A stretch of DNA of 64,000 bases from Gnetum montanum (Eukaryota; Streptophyta; Gnetopsida; Gnetales; Gnetaceae): positions 1,017,873-1,081,872 of the forward strand of contig MNCI01021399.1 in NCBI GenBank assembly GCA_015680685.1, read 5' to 3'. This document shows positions 11,049 to 22,800 of the stretch, piece by piece. Numbering within the stretch: the stretch's first letter is position 1; the number at the start of each line of letters is the position of its first letter. The position numbers and the translations under genes were made by a program. The notes below the pieces were generated by a model. The model did not search any database and was not told where the DNA came from. It worked only from the letters and a program-made list of their open reading frames with translations.

Positions 11049-14000
11049 ATGGGTCCAACCAATAAACTATGATGGTATAGGACCCTAAGGACCTTGTCGT
11101 TATTGAATGTAGATAGTCTTTGAGACTTAGGGGGTGCAGTCCTAATTTCTTAGTATTAAATGAAAACCATTATAACTACTAAGATCTAGGTTGGCATGCT
11201 GATTCCCTGCATAAAAGCAAAAGCCAAGAGGGAGTTTGAGCTTATATGATGTGATGGAAAGGCATATATTCCTTTCTCATATGGCCAGATATCCCTAAAT
11301 TAAACTCATGCATGCATCTTATCTCAATTAATTGAGATGGATGAAGCATATGAGAAGGTTAGCTTAGATGAGTGGAAAAAGAAGGAGGATGAGTTCATGG
11401 TAGAATTTGAATATGAAACATCATAGGTGGCAAGAAATCTCTATGGCCATAGTGCCTAGCTCCACCCCCTTTAACTCTCCATGAAATAGATGCTACAATC
11501 CTCTATCCCTTCTTACCCAATCATGTTTAGGCCCACATTAGTCATAGGCATACACCAAACACAATTGGTACCATAGTCCACTACATTTCCCTTCTCCATA
11601 TTGTTTGTCACCCAATGTAGGTTGACGCAATCATTCTTAGTTATGGTTATTACTACCAATTCTTTGACCACCTAGATGGGATCCATTATGGAACCCTAAG
11701 TAAGCCAAGGTCACACACCCCTTTTATCCTATTTGTGCTTCAGATACTAACAAAAACATCATTTTCTTTACTTGGTCCATCCACTACCATGACGATGCAA
11801 CTTCTCTCCTCAGTGCCACAACCAATAGCAAGGCCATAGCCCTCCCAACAAATATCAAAAACCTTTGTGCAAACACCACAACTGGTGAGGGAACCATAGG
11901 ACCTAGATTAAGCCTTCTAGATGATCTAGGACCTAACATAAGAGTTGAAGAGGCTTAAGACCTCTACATCTCAAAGCATTTAAGATCCTGGAATTTTAGT
12001 AGGATGGTCCCATCAATTCTATGGTCCTACCTCTAATGCTTCCTCCTAGTATTTCCATCCCTCAATTTATAAAGTAAAATGGTGAAGGTAACTTGAACAC
12101 TCATCTCATAATCTTTTGATCCAAGTGCTTGTTGTTACAAGCCTAGTTACACATAATCATGAGAATATTTCCTATGTCCCTTGTGGGGAAAGTGCTTGAT
12201 TGGTATCATGCCCTGTGAAGAGGATCTATATTCTTTCTTGAAGGCTTGATCACATAATTTGTTAACTACTTCAAGTATAACATGAAGCCTAACACCACCC
12301 TTAACTAGCTAATGAGGGTCAGGTAGGGATCTCTTAAACTAGTGTAGAAGTTCATCCAATGATGAAATGGTATGCTTAAAAAGATACAAGAACCTATAGT
12401 TGAAACCCATCTTTTAGCTATATTCAAGGGGATGGTTAACAATTTCATCAAGTCTAAATTGTACTACCTTGAATTGTGGTCACTAAGTCAAGCCTTCTCT
12501 TAGACAAAGAACATAGAGGATGTCGTGGAGGCTAGCCATGACCTTACTTATGTGGCATACAAGAACCAACACACATAGAGAGAGAAGAAAAGGGGTAAGA
12601 AAAACAATGTGTCTTTCATAATGGTAGCTAAAGAAACCAAGATGACCAATCAAGGACCAAGAAATAATTAATCCAAGGCCCCTATTAACAACCAAAACAA
12701 CTAGCCTTAAGCATTTGGAGCCACAACATCAACTACCTCTAGATCCAACTTCATGCAAGAAGACAAGACTAAATACACTAGGCTATTTTTGAAGCCATCT
12801 AAACTCTTAGATCAACTATTGAAGCGTGAGAGGATCCAATACAAGTATAGGACTAAAACTATTCACAAAAAGCATAAGAGTCTATGTGTGATAGCCAAGT
12901 ATTTTACTCAAGCAACAAAAGATGATACTATCCTCAATTAACTAGTCATGACACTAACTTTTGTCATGACACTATCCTCAATTAACTAGTCATGACACTA
13001 ACTTTTGTCTTGCACTGAAAGATGACCTACAAAAGATGATAGATAGAGGTGAGTTGGTTCTAGATACTTCTAATCCTATTCAACCTTAGAACCAATTGAT
13101 GCATGTGTGCAAGGATTCATTAAACACTAAAAACAACTCATACATCATATAACCATTTAATGTTGATGATAATGAAAGGCCTACAAGGGAACCATTCATG
13201 ATTCAAGTACTCCCTTGCAATGAATGGGGCTCTTCAACTTCCACTAGCTCAAGATCCCCATTTGTTGTAAGGATACCATTGTTGACACCCCCTAAAGATT
13301 CCTTCGTCATTAGGGTGCCCCAGCTAGCCACAATGCAACCAACCCCTATAACCATACAATTACCCCTTGTGTTAGCTAATGCTATGAAATCGTCCTCTCA
13401 AATAACCAAGGACATCCAAAAGACCTCAACCAAGCATAGGAGGAAACCTAAGAAAAAGCCTAAAAACAATGATGACAAGCACAACAAGGCATGAAAAGAA
13501 GTAGGCCCACCGAATTCCACTTCCATATCATTAGTACCCATGACCTCCATAGCCTAGGTGGCTTCAACAAGAAAATCATAAGAGGAATCTAAGAAATAAA
13601 GAAGAGGAAAAGAGAAGAAGAAATGACAACAACCTAAAAACAAGGTACACATCTTGGGGCACATGAAGAAAGTTAAGCACAACGAAGGCAACAAGCCCAT
13701 GGCCAATGACAAAAACTTCCTAAGTGTGATGAACTAGGTCAACCAATTTCTAAAATAGAAAAACACAACCTTGAGCTTGTATGACCTAGTTGTGACTTCT
13801 ACTATACATCGAAAGCACTAGTCAATATGTTAACTTACATCCCTATTAGTGACGATATTCTCACTAACAAAGAATCCATCTATGTATTGATAGTTCCTTC
13901 TTCATCAAGAAAGACAAAGTTATCATTGCTAGTATTTCAAAATAGCAAAATCAAGGCTAACTTCCAAAATGGAAATGTGACTAAGGCTCCTCTTTTCATC

Positions 14001-14627
14001 ACAATACAAGTAGACTAGTACAAGGTGCATTAGGTGCATGTGGACGATGGGGCTACAATGAACATCATCCCATTCACCATAGTTGAAAATTTAAGCTTGA
14101 TGGAACAAATACAACATATTATAAGATTTTCTCTCAAGTCCTTTAATGGATCATGGTTTACTGTTAAGGGGTTCATCTCTTTCGAATTTGTGGTAGGGAA
14201 ACAATTCTGCACAACTACTAATTTCTTGGTGGTAGAGGAAACACCAAGATTCAACCTCATTATGGGAAGGTCTTGGTTGGCTCAACTACAAGCTATATCT
14301 TCACCTATCTACCAAGAAATTCACCTTCCTTATAAGGGAGGTGAAATCATTATTCATGATGATAATGTGGTTTCCTTGACTATCAACAACATGGATATAG
14401 AGCAAGTGTCTGAAGTGGTGTTTCAAAAAGAAACTCCTAATCATGAAGTTAAGCAACTTGAGAGAGCCAAGAAAGTTGGAAACAAAAATGATGGTTTAGG
14501 AGATAAACTATGGGGAGAACTCCCCTTCAATATCATTAGCGAAGTGAATGGAGAGTACAAGCTTGTACAAAATAGGCCATATACATTTCCTAATCTCTCA
14601 AATATTAGGAAGCATTTGCATAAGTAA
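11049..14627 (+). pseudogene. gag: TatB gag-pro
   Basis: The N-terminal part aligns with TatC (shared DPKD and LVLNE words near 11090-11160). A Retrotrans_gag-like capsid region covers about 12070-12480 (NGEGN near its start, FKGMVNNFIKSKLYYL near its end). It is followed by VAYKNQHT and a proline-rich linker (ORF 13198-13494). The aspartic protease lies at about 14030-14300 with VDDGATMNII at the active site and IMGRSWLAQ as the C-terminal strand. The active site is DDG rather than DSG or DTG, as in TatC and NaN. A 44-bp tandem duplication near 12922-13005 and many in-frame stops break the gene. The last 45 or so codons resemble an integrase C-terminus (see findings). Confidence 0.85.
14034..14460 (+). 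pseudogene. TatB retropepsin domain
   Basis: This is the longest intact piece of gag-pro (ORF 14034-14627). VHVDDGAT is the active-site loop, FSLKSFNGSW the flap-side strand, and NLIMGRSWL the hydrophobic strand preceding the ILG-type motif. It would act on the Gag-Pol precursor inside the virus-like particle. DDG is kept in TatB and NaN; TatC has DDR. Confidence 0.8.
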
Positions 14628-15395
14628 TGAACATTCCTGATCCTTCCACCTTATGCTCTTGTGACCTTGTAGCCACATGTACTCATAGCTAGTTAGCCTA
14701 GTTTTTATTTTGCATATTTATGACATTTTGCTTACTTTATTTTAGTCTTTCTTTTGCAAGTATACTTTTGTTCACATTTTTATTAAAGCCTTTTCTGTTC
14801 TTTTTTAGCATGATATGAACATGAAAAGTACATAAAAACATTAAAACTAGAAACTCCATAAAAATTTTAAAACAAAAATATATGTTTCCTTTTAATGATG
14901 GCCTACCATGGCCTAAAACTAGCAACAATGCATGGTCCACCATAGCCTAAAACTAGTGATTCCCATGGTCCTCCATGGCCTTAAACTGACAAACTAATTA
15001 AATGACATGTGCCTACGATGGCCTAAAACTAGAAAGCATCTTTTTATCTTATTCCCATTTCAGCCTACAACCATATTGTCTAGACATTTTTAACATTATA
15101 GCTAAGATAGCTAATGTAGCCATTTACAACATTAAAATATTAAAACCATGAAGCCATGTTAAAACCATAACACTGGAACAATATATTCGAAACTAAAACC
15201 AAAAATTAAAAATTAAAATTTTTATAACACACATAACCATATCCACATTGTGGAAAACTATCTAAATAATAATAAACAATAATCATAAAATCATCTGTAA
15301 CAAAGTCTTGGCTATCACTAGCCATCAACATCAACAAAAGGTAAACATCATGTTGTCAATAATAAGGGGAACTAAAGATGAGTAACTAGAGGATG
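14628..15395. other. spacer downstream of the antisense gene
   Basis: AT-rich, with repeated ATGGCCTA words at about 14900-15030 (GGCCTACCATGGCCTAAAACT-like, three or four times). No coding frame is seen. On the minus strand it would be the antisense gene's 3' flank. Confidence 0.45.
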
Positions 15396-15470
15396 CTAAG
15401 AGACATCTAGAGGAGGAAGTGGTGGGGCATTGCCACCCTCACCACTGGCACCACTGATGTCTCCTAGTGC
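15396..15470 (-). pseudogene. antisense gene terminal exon
   Basis: The acceptor TATTTTAG is preceded by a long AT-rich tract. 24 codons end PPLPPLDVS and stop. The Gly/Ser- and Pro-rich tail and a stop not explained by decay suggest the true C-terminus. Confidence 0.45.
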
Positions 15471-15564
15471 CTAAAATATAATAATATAAAGCCACTCAGT
15501 AACCAACAACAAATCTATAACATAAATGAAATTGAAAATAATGAAACAAATATATATATATTAG

Positions 15565-16427
15565 GGAATTGGGCTCAATGAACTTTGGGGGAAGATGTTG
15601 AGCAATCTCAAGGCACTGGAGAATCTAATCCTCTATCATGTTAGCCTACTTAACATCCCTTAGATTAATTCCTATGAGGATGTTTGTCTTATCCACACCT
15701 ATCCATGTGGATGGCTCCTATAGCATTGTAGCCATAGGGACCTTAGCTACAACCATAGTGACCTAAGGAGTAGGATATTCAGCCACTATGAGAGTGCTTT
15801 CAAAGAATTTGTAACCACTCTTGGCCTAAATCCCCTTAATGAACAATTCCATCTTGCACCATTTGTTCATCTCCTCCTTGAGCCACTTGAGGTATGTCTC
15901 TTAATCAGCTTGTACTATCTTTTATGATCCTTTTGTGCCTAATCCCATTCTTGAACCTAGGCATAATAATCCTTCCAATCCTTGGCTTTCCAAGAGATGA
16001 GATCCATTTGCATATACTGATTTGCCATCTCCCTAGCAATTACCACCTTGTCATGGATGAAGTTCCAGTAGTAGGCCCACATGATCTCTTTAGTTCATAG
16101 GTTCTCCATGTTAGCCACTTGGGCTTCCACAAAGGCCTTGTAATCGTGAAGATCCCTAATCATCTTGGATTGCTTTTGGTTCTCCTCCCTTAAGATCATA
16201 ACTTTCTCCCATAGGGATTCATTAGACCTTTGAAATTCCCATGAATTTTTTGCACACATAACTACAAGATCAGTGGTAGTTTCATATAACTTTAGGGGTA
16301 CATTTTGAACATTGGAGGGAAGCTTTGGCAAGAAGTCAAACTCCATGTCACAGGTTGGATCCCATGCAACTAAAGGCATTGTAAATAGTGCATAACCATA
16401 AATAGAAGCATAGGCATAATCCACAAT
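15565..16427 (-). pseudogene. antisense gene exon 6, coiled coil
   Basis: Acceptor TATCTTAG. The frame is open for 109 codons (16095-16424) and then continues with isolated stops. Residues such as RSNESLWEKVMILREENQ form a heptad-like charged helix of about 60 residues. Tryptophan-rich text follows (WAYYWNF, WKDYY), then CLEIAQHLPPKF before the probable exon end. The expected GT donor reads CT. Confidence 0.5.
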
Positions 16428-17055
16428 CTAAGATAATAACCTATAAAAAAATATACTTCTACAACATAGCAAAATGACTAAGACAAATAAAGCATAGTTC
16501 TCATTGATCTCAGTTGTAACCTATTACAATCGATTGCTAATGTCCTTGACCATGCCATGCATGAACTCCATCTTGTTTGGAACCTCTATCTATGGTTTCA
16601 CATGAAGTGTAGGTGTAGAAGCTTTTGCTCATGACTTAGGAACTATAACAAGCATAACAATCATTGAATGGTTAGAACAAAAACCAAACTTAAAGCCATA
16701 AGCTATAATGAGAAGCATTAATGTGTGTGCATACCTATCTCCTCTTCCTTCTATAGGATGATGATGGGGAGTTCACCTGGTAGGGGTCCATTGAACAAGG
16801 TGTCTATGTCATCTAGATTAACATTGGTTAACCCTTCAGCATCATGTTGTTGCAAGAGTGCCTTCTTTATAGGACTCTGTTCCTCCTTTGCTATGATAGC
16901 TGAACATCATTACTCCTCCTTAGCAACAACAACTTGGGCTATCATGTCTCAATGCTTATCTACAACCATAATACATAAAATAGATTAGCATATGAAATAA
17001 CAATGTAGCCATAATATGTAAAGTATAGAATAGTAAAAATATAGTTAAAACATAC

Positions 17056-18091
17056 CAGTGACTACTTGATGTGACCCATTAAGCTTAAGGAAGACGTTTT
17101 TCTTAGAAGGCTACCCTAATGTTGGTTTTTCTTCCTCTGTAGGTTGTTTCAACTGTTCCATAGCCATCAGCCTCAACACATAACTCTTAGGCCCTACTAA
17201 TTCTAGCCAGCATTGTGAGAGGCTCCACACCCTTGCTATCAAGAGATGCACACCACCTACCACCAAATCTTGGTAATAGAAAATGATTCCCCACCCTTCT
17301 CTAATGGGTTATGGGCTTGTATAGTTGGATAAATGTGCTTTATCCAAGGCCTAGAGAGTTAGTTTGGGTCTTGGACCATAAAACACACATTCCTCCTCAC
17401 CACCAAGAACTCTATGAACCATTTTAAATAAGTTGCATTAAATTCATATGGATTATTGTAGAGGTATCCTCATGGAGTTTGAGGATTTCCTCTTGAAGCC
17501 TTGAAGCCAAAGAAGTATCCTAGTTGAACCTAATACCCTTTGTTAGGACCTTCCTAAAGGTCCATCCCTATGCAATGTTGATCACCTTATTTTGTCATAA
17601 TAGCTTAGGAAAGGTACAAGATTTGAATAAGGGATAATATTCCATTACTTCAACATCCATGAAATCATCCAAGGTAAGCCTAAAGTGGCCATGAAAAGGA
17701 CCTAACCACATCTCAACTTCCTCATGATGACCTGCTTCCTTCTCTAATTTTTTGGCAACTTTCATCCTATCAAAGGAAACACTAAATGAGTCACAAAAGG
17801 TTGCCTCATTGATAGGTATGGTGATCGACACACCTCAAACTATAGTGCTAAAGTGTTTAGCTTCTACCTCAAAGGAGTCAATGAGGTTCAACATCTCTAT
17901 AATAGGGATGGAAGGGACAGGTGTCATGAAAACATCAAGCAAGCTTGCATGTTCAATGTTCGTTTGGATGTTCCTAGGCATCTTTCCCTTCAATCACTTT
18001 TGTGCTAGCCCTACCTCATCAAATTTTAGGATGAGGGTATCCTCATGGAATCTCAAAATGGATAAGGTGATGTTAGAAGAGGTGGAAGGTC
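17056..18091 (-). pseudogene. antisense gene exon 3 (largest)
   Basis: The acceptor TTTTGCAG is preceded by a T-rich tract, and the donor is GTATGT. The frame contains FHEDTLILKFDEVGLAQK near the start, a 78-codon stop-free stretch at 17595-17831 with WLGPFHGHFRLTLDDF, and, after frame changes, YNNPYEFNATYLKWFIEFL and GWGIIFYYQDLVVGG. I do not recognise the family. Plant mobile domain or Transposase_28-type proteins, which are known on antisense ORFs of Tat elements, are candidates to test; I could not match their motifs by eye. Confidence 0.5.
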
Positions 18092-18249
18092 CTGCAAAAT
18101 TACAACAAATGCTTAGTATTGATATAGGAACATATAGCAAAATCAATATATAATAAAAATAGAATTGTAATTTAAGACCATAGAATGCTTAAGACCTAAG
18201 TAGCCATAAAAACATTATCCATAACGTAACAAACCATCCTTGTTATTAC

Positions 18250-18530
18250 CTTTCTTCTTCTTATTTGGTAAGGCTTGTGTGAAGGTTCTAGTGGTAATGG
18301 TCTTCTTCCTAATGTGCTTAGAGCCCATCCATCAGCTATGCGTTGTCTTAGTAGCTACACACTTCTTGAAGACAAGGTTGAATACATCAATGTATTTATC
18401 AAAATCACCTCTTAACTAATCATACATAATGATTCTAATTTTCAAACCTTTGGTAAATACACTTAATGTGCTTTAAGCCACTATCAAGGTTTGATCATTC
18501 ATTATTAAACCTTGGTCATTAACCTTTTAC
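18250..18530 (-). pseudogene. antisense gene exon 2
   Basis: The exon is bounded by CTTGAAG on the 5' side and a GTAATA donor. The frame reads VNDQGLIMNDQTL near the start and ends QALPNKKKK, a basic cluster that could act in nuclear import. Two or three in-frame stops are present. No family recognised. Confidence 0.5.
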
Positions 18531-18609
18531 CTTCAAGACATGCATAAAAAATGACAAGTTAGAGAAAAATAAGCCAAAAACATGAATAACTCATAAAAAC
18601 CATGCTTAC

Positions 18610-19061
18610 CCCTATAGATAGTACACTATGCTAGGAGTGCTTTGGAATAATGTGTGGACCTAGTGTGCCATAATTAAAGTATTATTAGCATTATGTTGAG
18701 AATACTTTGACATGCTCTAGATCTTAGACAAGTAGCATGTGCCAATGGTGTCTCCAGTGTTCACCACCTACCCTTCTACCTAGGTTTTCAAATAATTAAT
18801 TATAAACTTGATGATTAGGTTAGACCCTTGAGGCATTAGGGTCTCCACTATGATACTGATCATATTAGTAGCTAAGTGTGACCACATCATTACACTAAGG
18901 TTTTCTAGGATGTAAGCAAGGAATTCCCTTGTCCCTGATTAGAACCATAGTGAGCCCCATTCAAGGATCAAATTAGGGAGGGGGTGTTGGTCTTGGGGGA
19001 TTTGATGTAGCATAGGATGTCCACCAACTCTACCACTATCATGATGGGCTTCAGAAGAGCC
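18610..19061 (-). pseudogene. antisense gene exon 1 (visible), FCP1/NIF-like domain, TatB copy
   Basis: It aligns with the TatA exon at 1853-2293 on both sides of the domain: LLKPI, ELVD in place of the catalytic DxDG, GSLWF, REFLAYILE, MMWSH, then LSKI and NANNTL. It ends in GTAAGC. It extends further than the TatA copy and reaches the region that in FCP1-type enzymes follows the second Asp pair. Here that pair is AH, and in TatA it is DH. The acceptor AG seen in TatA is AT here. If the family call is right, the domain has lost both acid pairs and would be catalytically inactive. Confidence 0.5.
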
Positions 19062-20480
19062 ATGCATGGGAAAATAATACACACTGATTAGAACCATATT
19101 TACAATGTTCAACATAAAACAACTTCACAACACTTAGAATTTCCTGGAAATTTTGCTAAGTATCCTAGTTAGGGGTGAAATTAGTTCCCATACAAAACTC
19201 TAGGGTGTTAGTCAAAATTTTGTTAAGAATTTGAAAATCAATATTATTATAACCTTTACAACCTTAAACATTACAACCAAGACATAATGAAATTTATGTA
19301 ATCAACTTATAATGCATTGAAACCTTGTATAACCTTTTGCCTAAGTCTAGAAGACCAAACTTATAATGTACAAATGGCCATAGGAAAAATCATTGCTAAA
19401 AATAGAAAAAAATTTATAGCCCCGAAACCAAGTTTAGGGCATTGCTAACATATCTAGGCATCCCTAGGGATTTGGAACATTGGTATGAAAAATCATTAAC
19501 CAAAAACAAACAAAAAATGGCTAGCAATGAATTGCCTTGAATTTTTTGTAGATAAATTCTAAATCACCACAGGCTATGATAGGTGGGAAATTCCCTAGGT
19601 AACTACATATACATCCTCTATGATTGGGTTCTTGCTACTACCACCTTTCCTATTCATGGTTGTAGCAATCAATGTTGAGAAAACTCTAAAAATTGATGGG
19701 TTTGAGATTCAACACTACCTTGGAGGGAGATCTATGATGATCACACTAAGAATATTGAGTGGTGGAAGCATGAACATCTTTACTAGAGCTTTGAGAAGTG
19801 CACTATAGGAGAGAATGATAGTTTGTGATTATTTTTTGGTGGAATTGAACATTAAAACTATATGTAAACCTAGGTTCCTCCTTCATTTCCCCCATTTCCA
19901 AATTCAAGCACTGGAACTCATGGTGCACTAGAAGTGCAAAGGGGAGAAAGTTCAACCAATGATAGGATGGTGGGGGTTAGCATCAAGTTTCAAATTTTTG
20001 AATTTTGGAATGGATCCCACTAGACACCTCCTAATCATGGTGTGTTGCAAGTTTGGAAACCCCTCCAATGCTGAGGTTTTAACCTCTTGGAACCTATACA
20101 GCCACTTTGCAATCTTTCCCCTCCTACATCCATACTAAGTAGCATGGATCTAGTGTGGGTCTTGGCCTCCTTCAATCCATAACCATAAAGCCTTATCGTC
20201 CTTGCCATTTTTGACAACTACTAACAACATGACCAAATCCTAGACTCCAATAAGAGGTAAAACCTACATTCAACTTGCTACTTTGGGAAACAATGTTGGA
20301 GAAACATTGGCCTAGAATTTCTTACGAAAGTATAGCTTCCATACCATTCTTTGGTACTTACTAATCTGTGATTTAACCCCAAGGTGGGTCCACATGACCT
20401 TAAACCCCTCTAGTCACCCTTAGTAGCTCTAGATCCTCATCAAACCTAGTCAAGAGTGCCCAAAACTTTGAAATCTAGTG
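19062..20480. other. spacer between antisense gene and array (TatB)
   Basis: No coding frame with recognisable features on either strand. It holds the position upstream of the antisense gene, so missing 5' exons or a promoter may lie here. It is shorter than the matching 2.6-kb stretch in TatA. Confidence 0.45.
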
Positions 20481-22800
20481 AAGTAATGTTGAGGGGGGCT
20501 CCATCCACACTACCCAACATGTCTCTAGTGAGGATGGGTGGGGTTGATATCAAACTACTAAAATCAATCACCTACTTGCCTTATTTTGACCTTGATTCCC
20601 TTTTTGACATCTAGTGCTTAAAATTTCCAAAATAATTATTTTGATTTTGCATCATATGTCATCTACATTCTAGGAAACCCCCCATCCATGAAGGCTAATG
20701 TAGGTCTAGTGTGGATGCCTTGGGGATGAATCATAAAAACCTTCCCATAATCTAAAATCACCATGAAATTCACTACTATGACCTAGACACCTCTCCATAC
20801 CCTTTGGTAGTTGATGATTGTCAAAATTCAAGCTAATCATTATACCTAAAATCTCAACCACATTGGGGAACACCCCCCACCCATGTTGGCCAATGTGGAT
20901 ACTTTGGGGGCAATCCATAAAACCTCATCCATGGTAAAAAAAAATAACCTTATAACCTACCGTTGTAGCTTTCAAACCCTATTAGAGTCTCCTTGGCCCT
21001 TTAGAGATCCAATAGTTGCTAGAAAATAGCAAAATGGTATTCTCCCTCTTCATCCACACCAAGTCCATGTTGCTCAATGTGGCTTAAATGGGCTAACCAC
21101 AAGAAACATTAAGAATCCCTCAAACCAGTTGATTTCTATGTCAAATTCATTCCATTGGCCCCTAGCAACCTCAAAAACTCTAAAATCCTATCAAACCTAG
21201 TCGAAAATGGTCAAAATCCTTAACTCAAGTGGAGCCACATTAAGGGGATCCCATCCATGCTAGGCAGTGTTGGCCCAACATGGATGAATGGGATACAATC
21301 AAGAATTTCCAAATTTAACTCTAAACTTAATAATGGTTGACCTCTTGTCCCTCTTGGAACTTTTGGTAGCCAAAACTTGATAAAATGAACCAAATTTCAT
21401 AACCACTTTCATGCCCATGCTAGGAATCCTCCTCACTCATGTTGGCTAGCATGGGTCTAGTGTGGGTACCCCTTGCAAAGCCCATGGAAGATGCATTGAT
21501 ACATCAAAACCATCCTAACTTGTGCTACTCTAACCCTAGGGCCCTACTAGCACTATTGGAAACCATTAGACCAATCAAAACCTACCAAAAAAGGTAAAAA
21601 GCTATTCCCCCTTGATTTTCCATACTAGGGCCATGTTGGGTAGCATTGCTCTAGTATTTCTCAAGGGGGTAACTTTAAAAACCCACCAAAAGACTTCAAT
21701 ACTACCAAATTTCAACCCTAGAATTCAACCAGCAAAATAAACAACCCTAGGGACTTACATCCATGGTTTATTTGTTGCCAAAACCTACTAAAACTAAATA
21801 ACTCAATGTATCCACATTGGGAAATACCTAAGCCATGCTAGGCAACATGGCTTCAGCATGGATAAGTTGCCTTTCCACATTTGGTAGCATGCTGACATTC
21901 CCAAAGGCTGAAAACCTAGTTTGGTAAATCCTAGAAGACCATGACCTTGATTTGATGACTATTTGACCTTATTTGGACTTCCTAAACCCACCAAACCCTA
22001 TCATCCATGTTGGAGCAACACTATTTAGTGTGGCTCAAATGGGTTATGACCATACCATATCTCTAAAAGCCATCAAACCTAGTGATATTCAACCAAAAAC
22101 CTTAAGCATCATTGTTGGCAAACTTGGAAGCCCAAAAAGCTTAGTTGATTTCTCTGGAAACCATCCCAAGATCAAAAATTAAGAGCACCCCATTGAACCA
22201 TGCTGGATCCATGCTAGCCAACATGGCATCAACATTGGTGAAGCTTTCAACTTTATTCAACTCTTAAAAATCTCTCAAAATAGCCTAAGAACTCAGCTAA
22301 AAAGCCCACAGCTGCTAAAACCTGGCCCCAACTACAAATTGACCATGTTAGACCCTGTCACAATCCAGATCTATATCTTTCATGCTAAGCCCCTTTCCAT
22401 CCATGCTGCCCAACATGGCTCTAGGAGGTATAATCACAAGACCTTTGTTTTCACCATTTTGACCTCAAAGATGGTTAATTTTAATAGATCTAGCCTTGTG
22501 CTCCCTTGGGAAGGCCCTAGAAACCTAATCATAGCCCTTTGGATGTACAAAATCCACATTCATTAGTATCCACACTAGGGCCATGCTTGCTAATGTGGGT
22601 GGTAGATTTAGGATTCAATAGGGATTTCTAGGAGCTAAAATTAATAATAGAATTGACCTACTCCCTTTCCCAGTACACTATGTTGGCCATGCAAGTCATC
22701 AAGAGTTGAAAACTACTCAAAATGAACCTAGAAGATTACATAGTTATCCAATCCATGATGGGGGTCATCCCACCCATGCTAGCCAACATGGGTCTAATGT
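20481..22800. repeat. TatB internal tandem array, period about 190 bp
   Basis: Cores of the type CCATG-CTAGCCAA-CATGG recur near 20490, 20680, 20870, 21050, 21250, 21430, 21620, 21810, 22000, 22200, 22390, 22570 and 22770. That is thirteen units spaced 180-200 bases apart. Between cores each unit has a similar order of words (CCTAGTCAAAA-like, CTAGGAACC-like). The array corresponds to 4925-6860 in TatA, but the palindrome arms differ (CCATG/CATGG here, CTATG/CATAG there). Confidence 0.75.

Larger units (their letters stand above)
15396..19061 (-). pseudogene. intron-containing antisense gene inside TatB (at least 7 exons)
   Basis: The gene runs opposite to the retrotransposon. Seven exons can be drawn: 18610-19061, 18250-18530, 17056-18091, 16735-16959, 16521-16642, 15565-16427 and 15396-15470. 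Donors read GTAAGC, GTAATA, GTATGT, GTATGC and GTTACA; the sixth is CTAATA. Acceptors end in AAG, CAG or TAG. Reading phase carries across the first five junctions (2, 1, 1, 1, 0), which chance AG/GT pairs would rarely give. The product is about 1,000 residues: an FCP1/NIF-like domain, a basic NKKKK stretch, a long middle region, a coiled coil and a C-terminus GASGEGGN..PPLPPLDVS with a stop at 15396-15398. Scattered in-frame stops, mostly TAG/TAA/TGA at likely former CAG/CAA/TGG, and a few frameshifts show decay. The first exon begins at an acceptor position, so upstream exons are missing from this model. Confidence 0.6.

Noticed and set aside
17752-18153. 133-codon plus-strand ORF
   Set aside because: It is the shadow of antisense exon 3 and crosses that exon's splice acceptor; the minus-strand frame explains it better.
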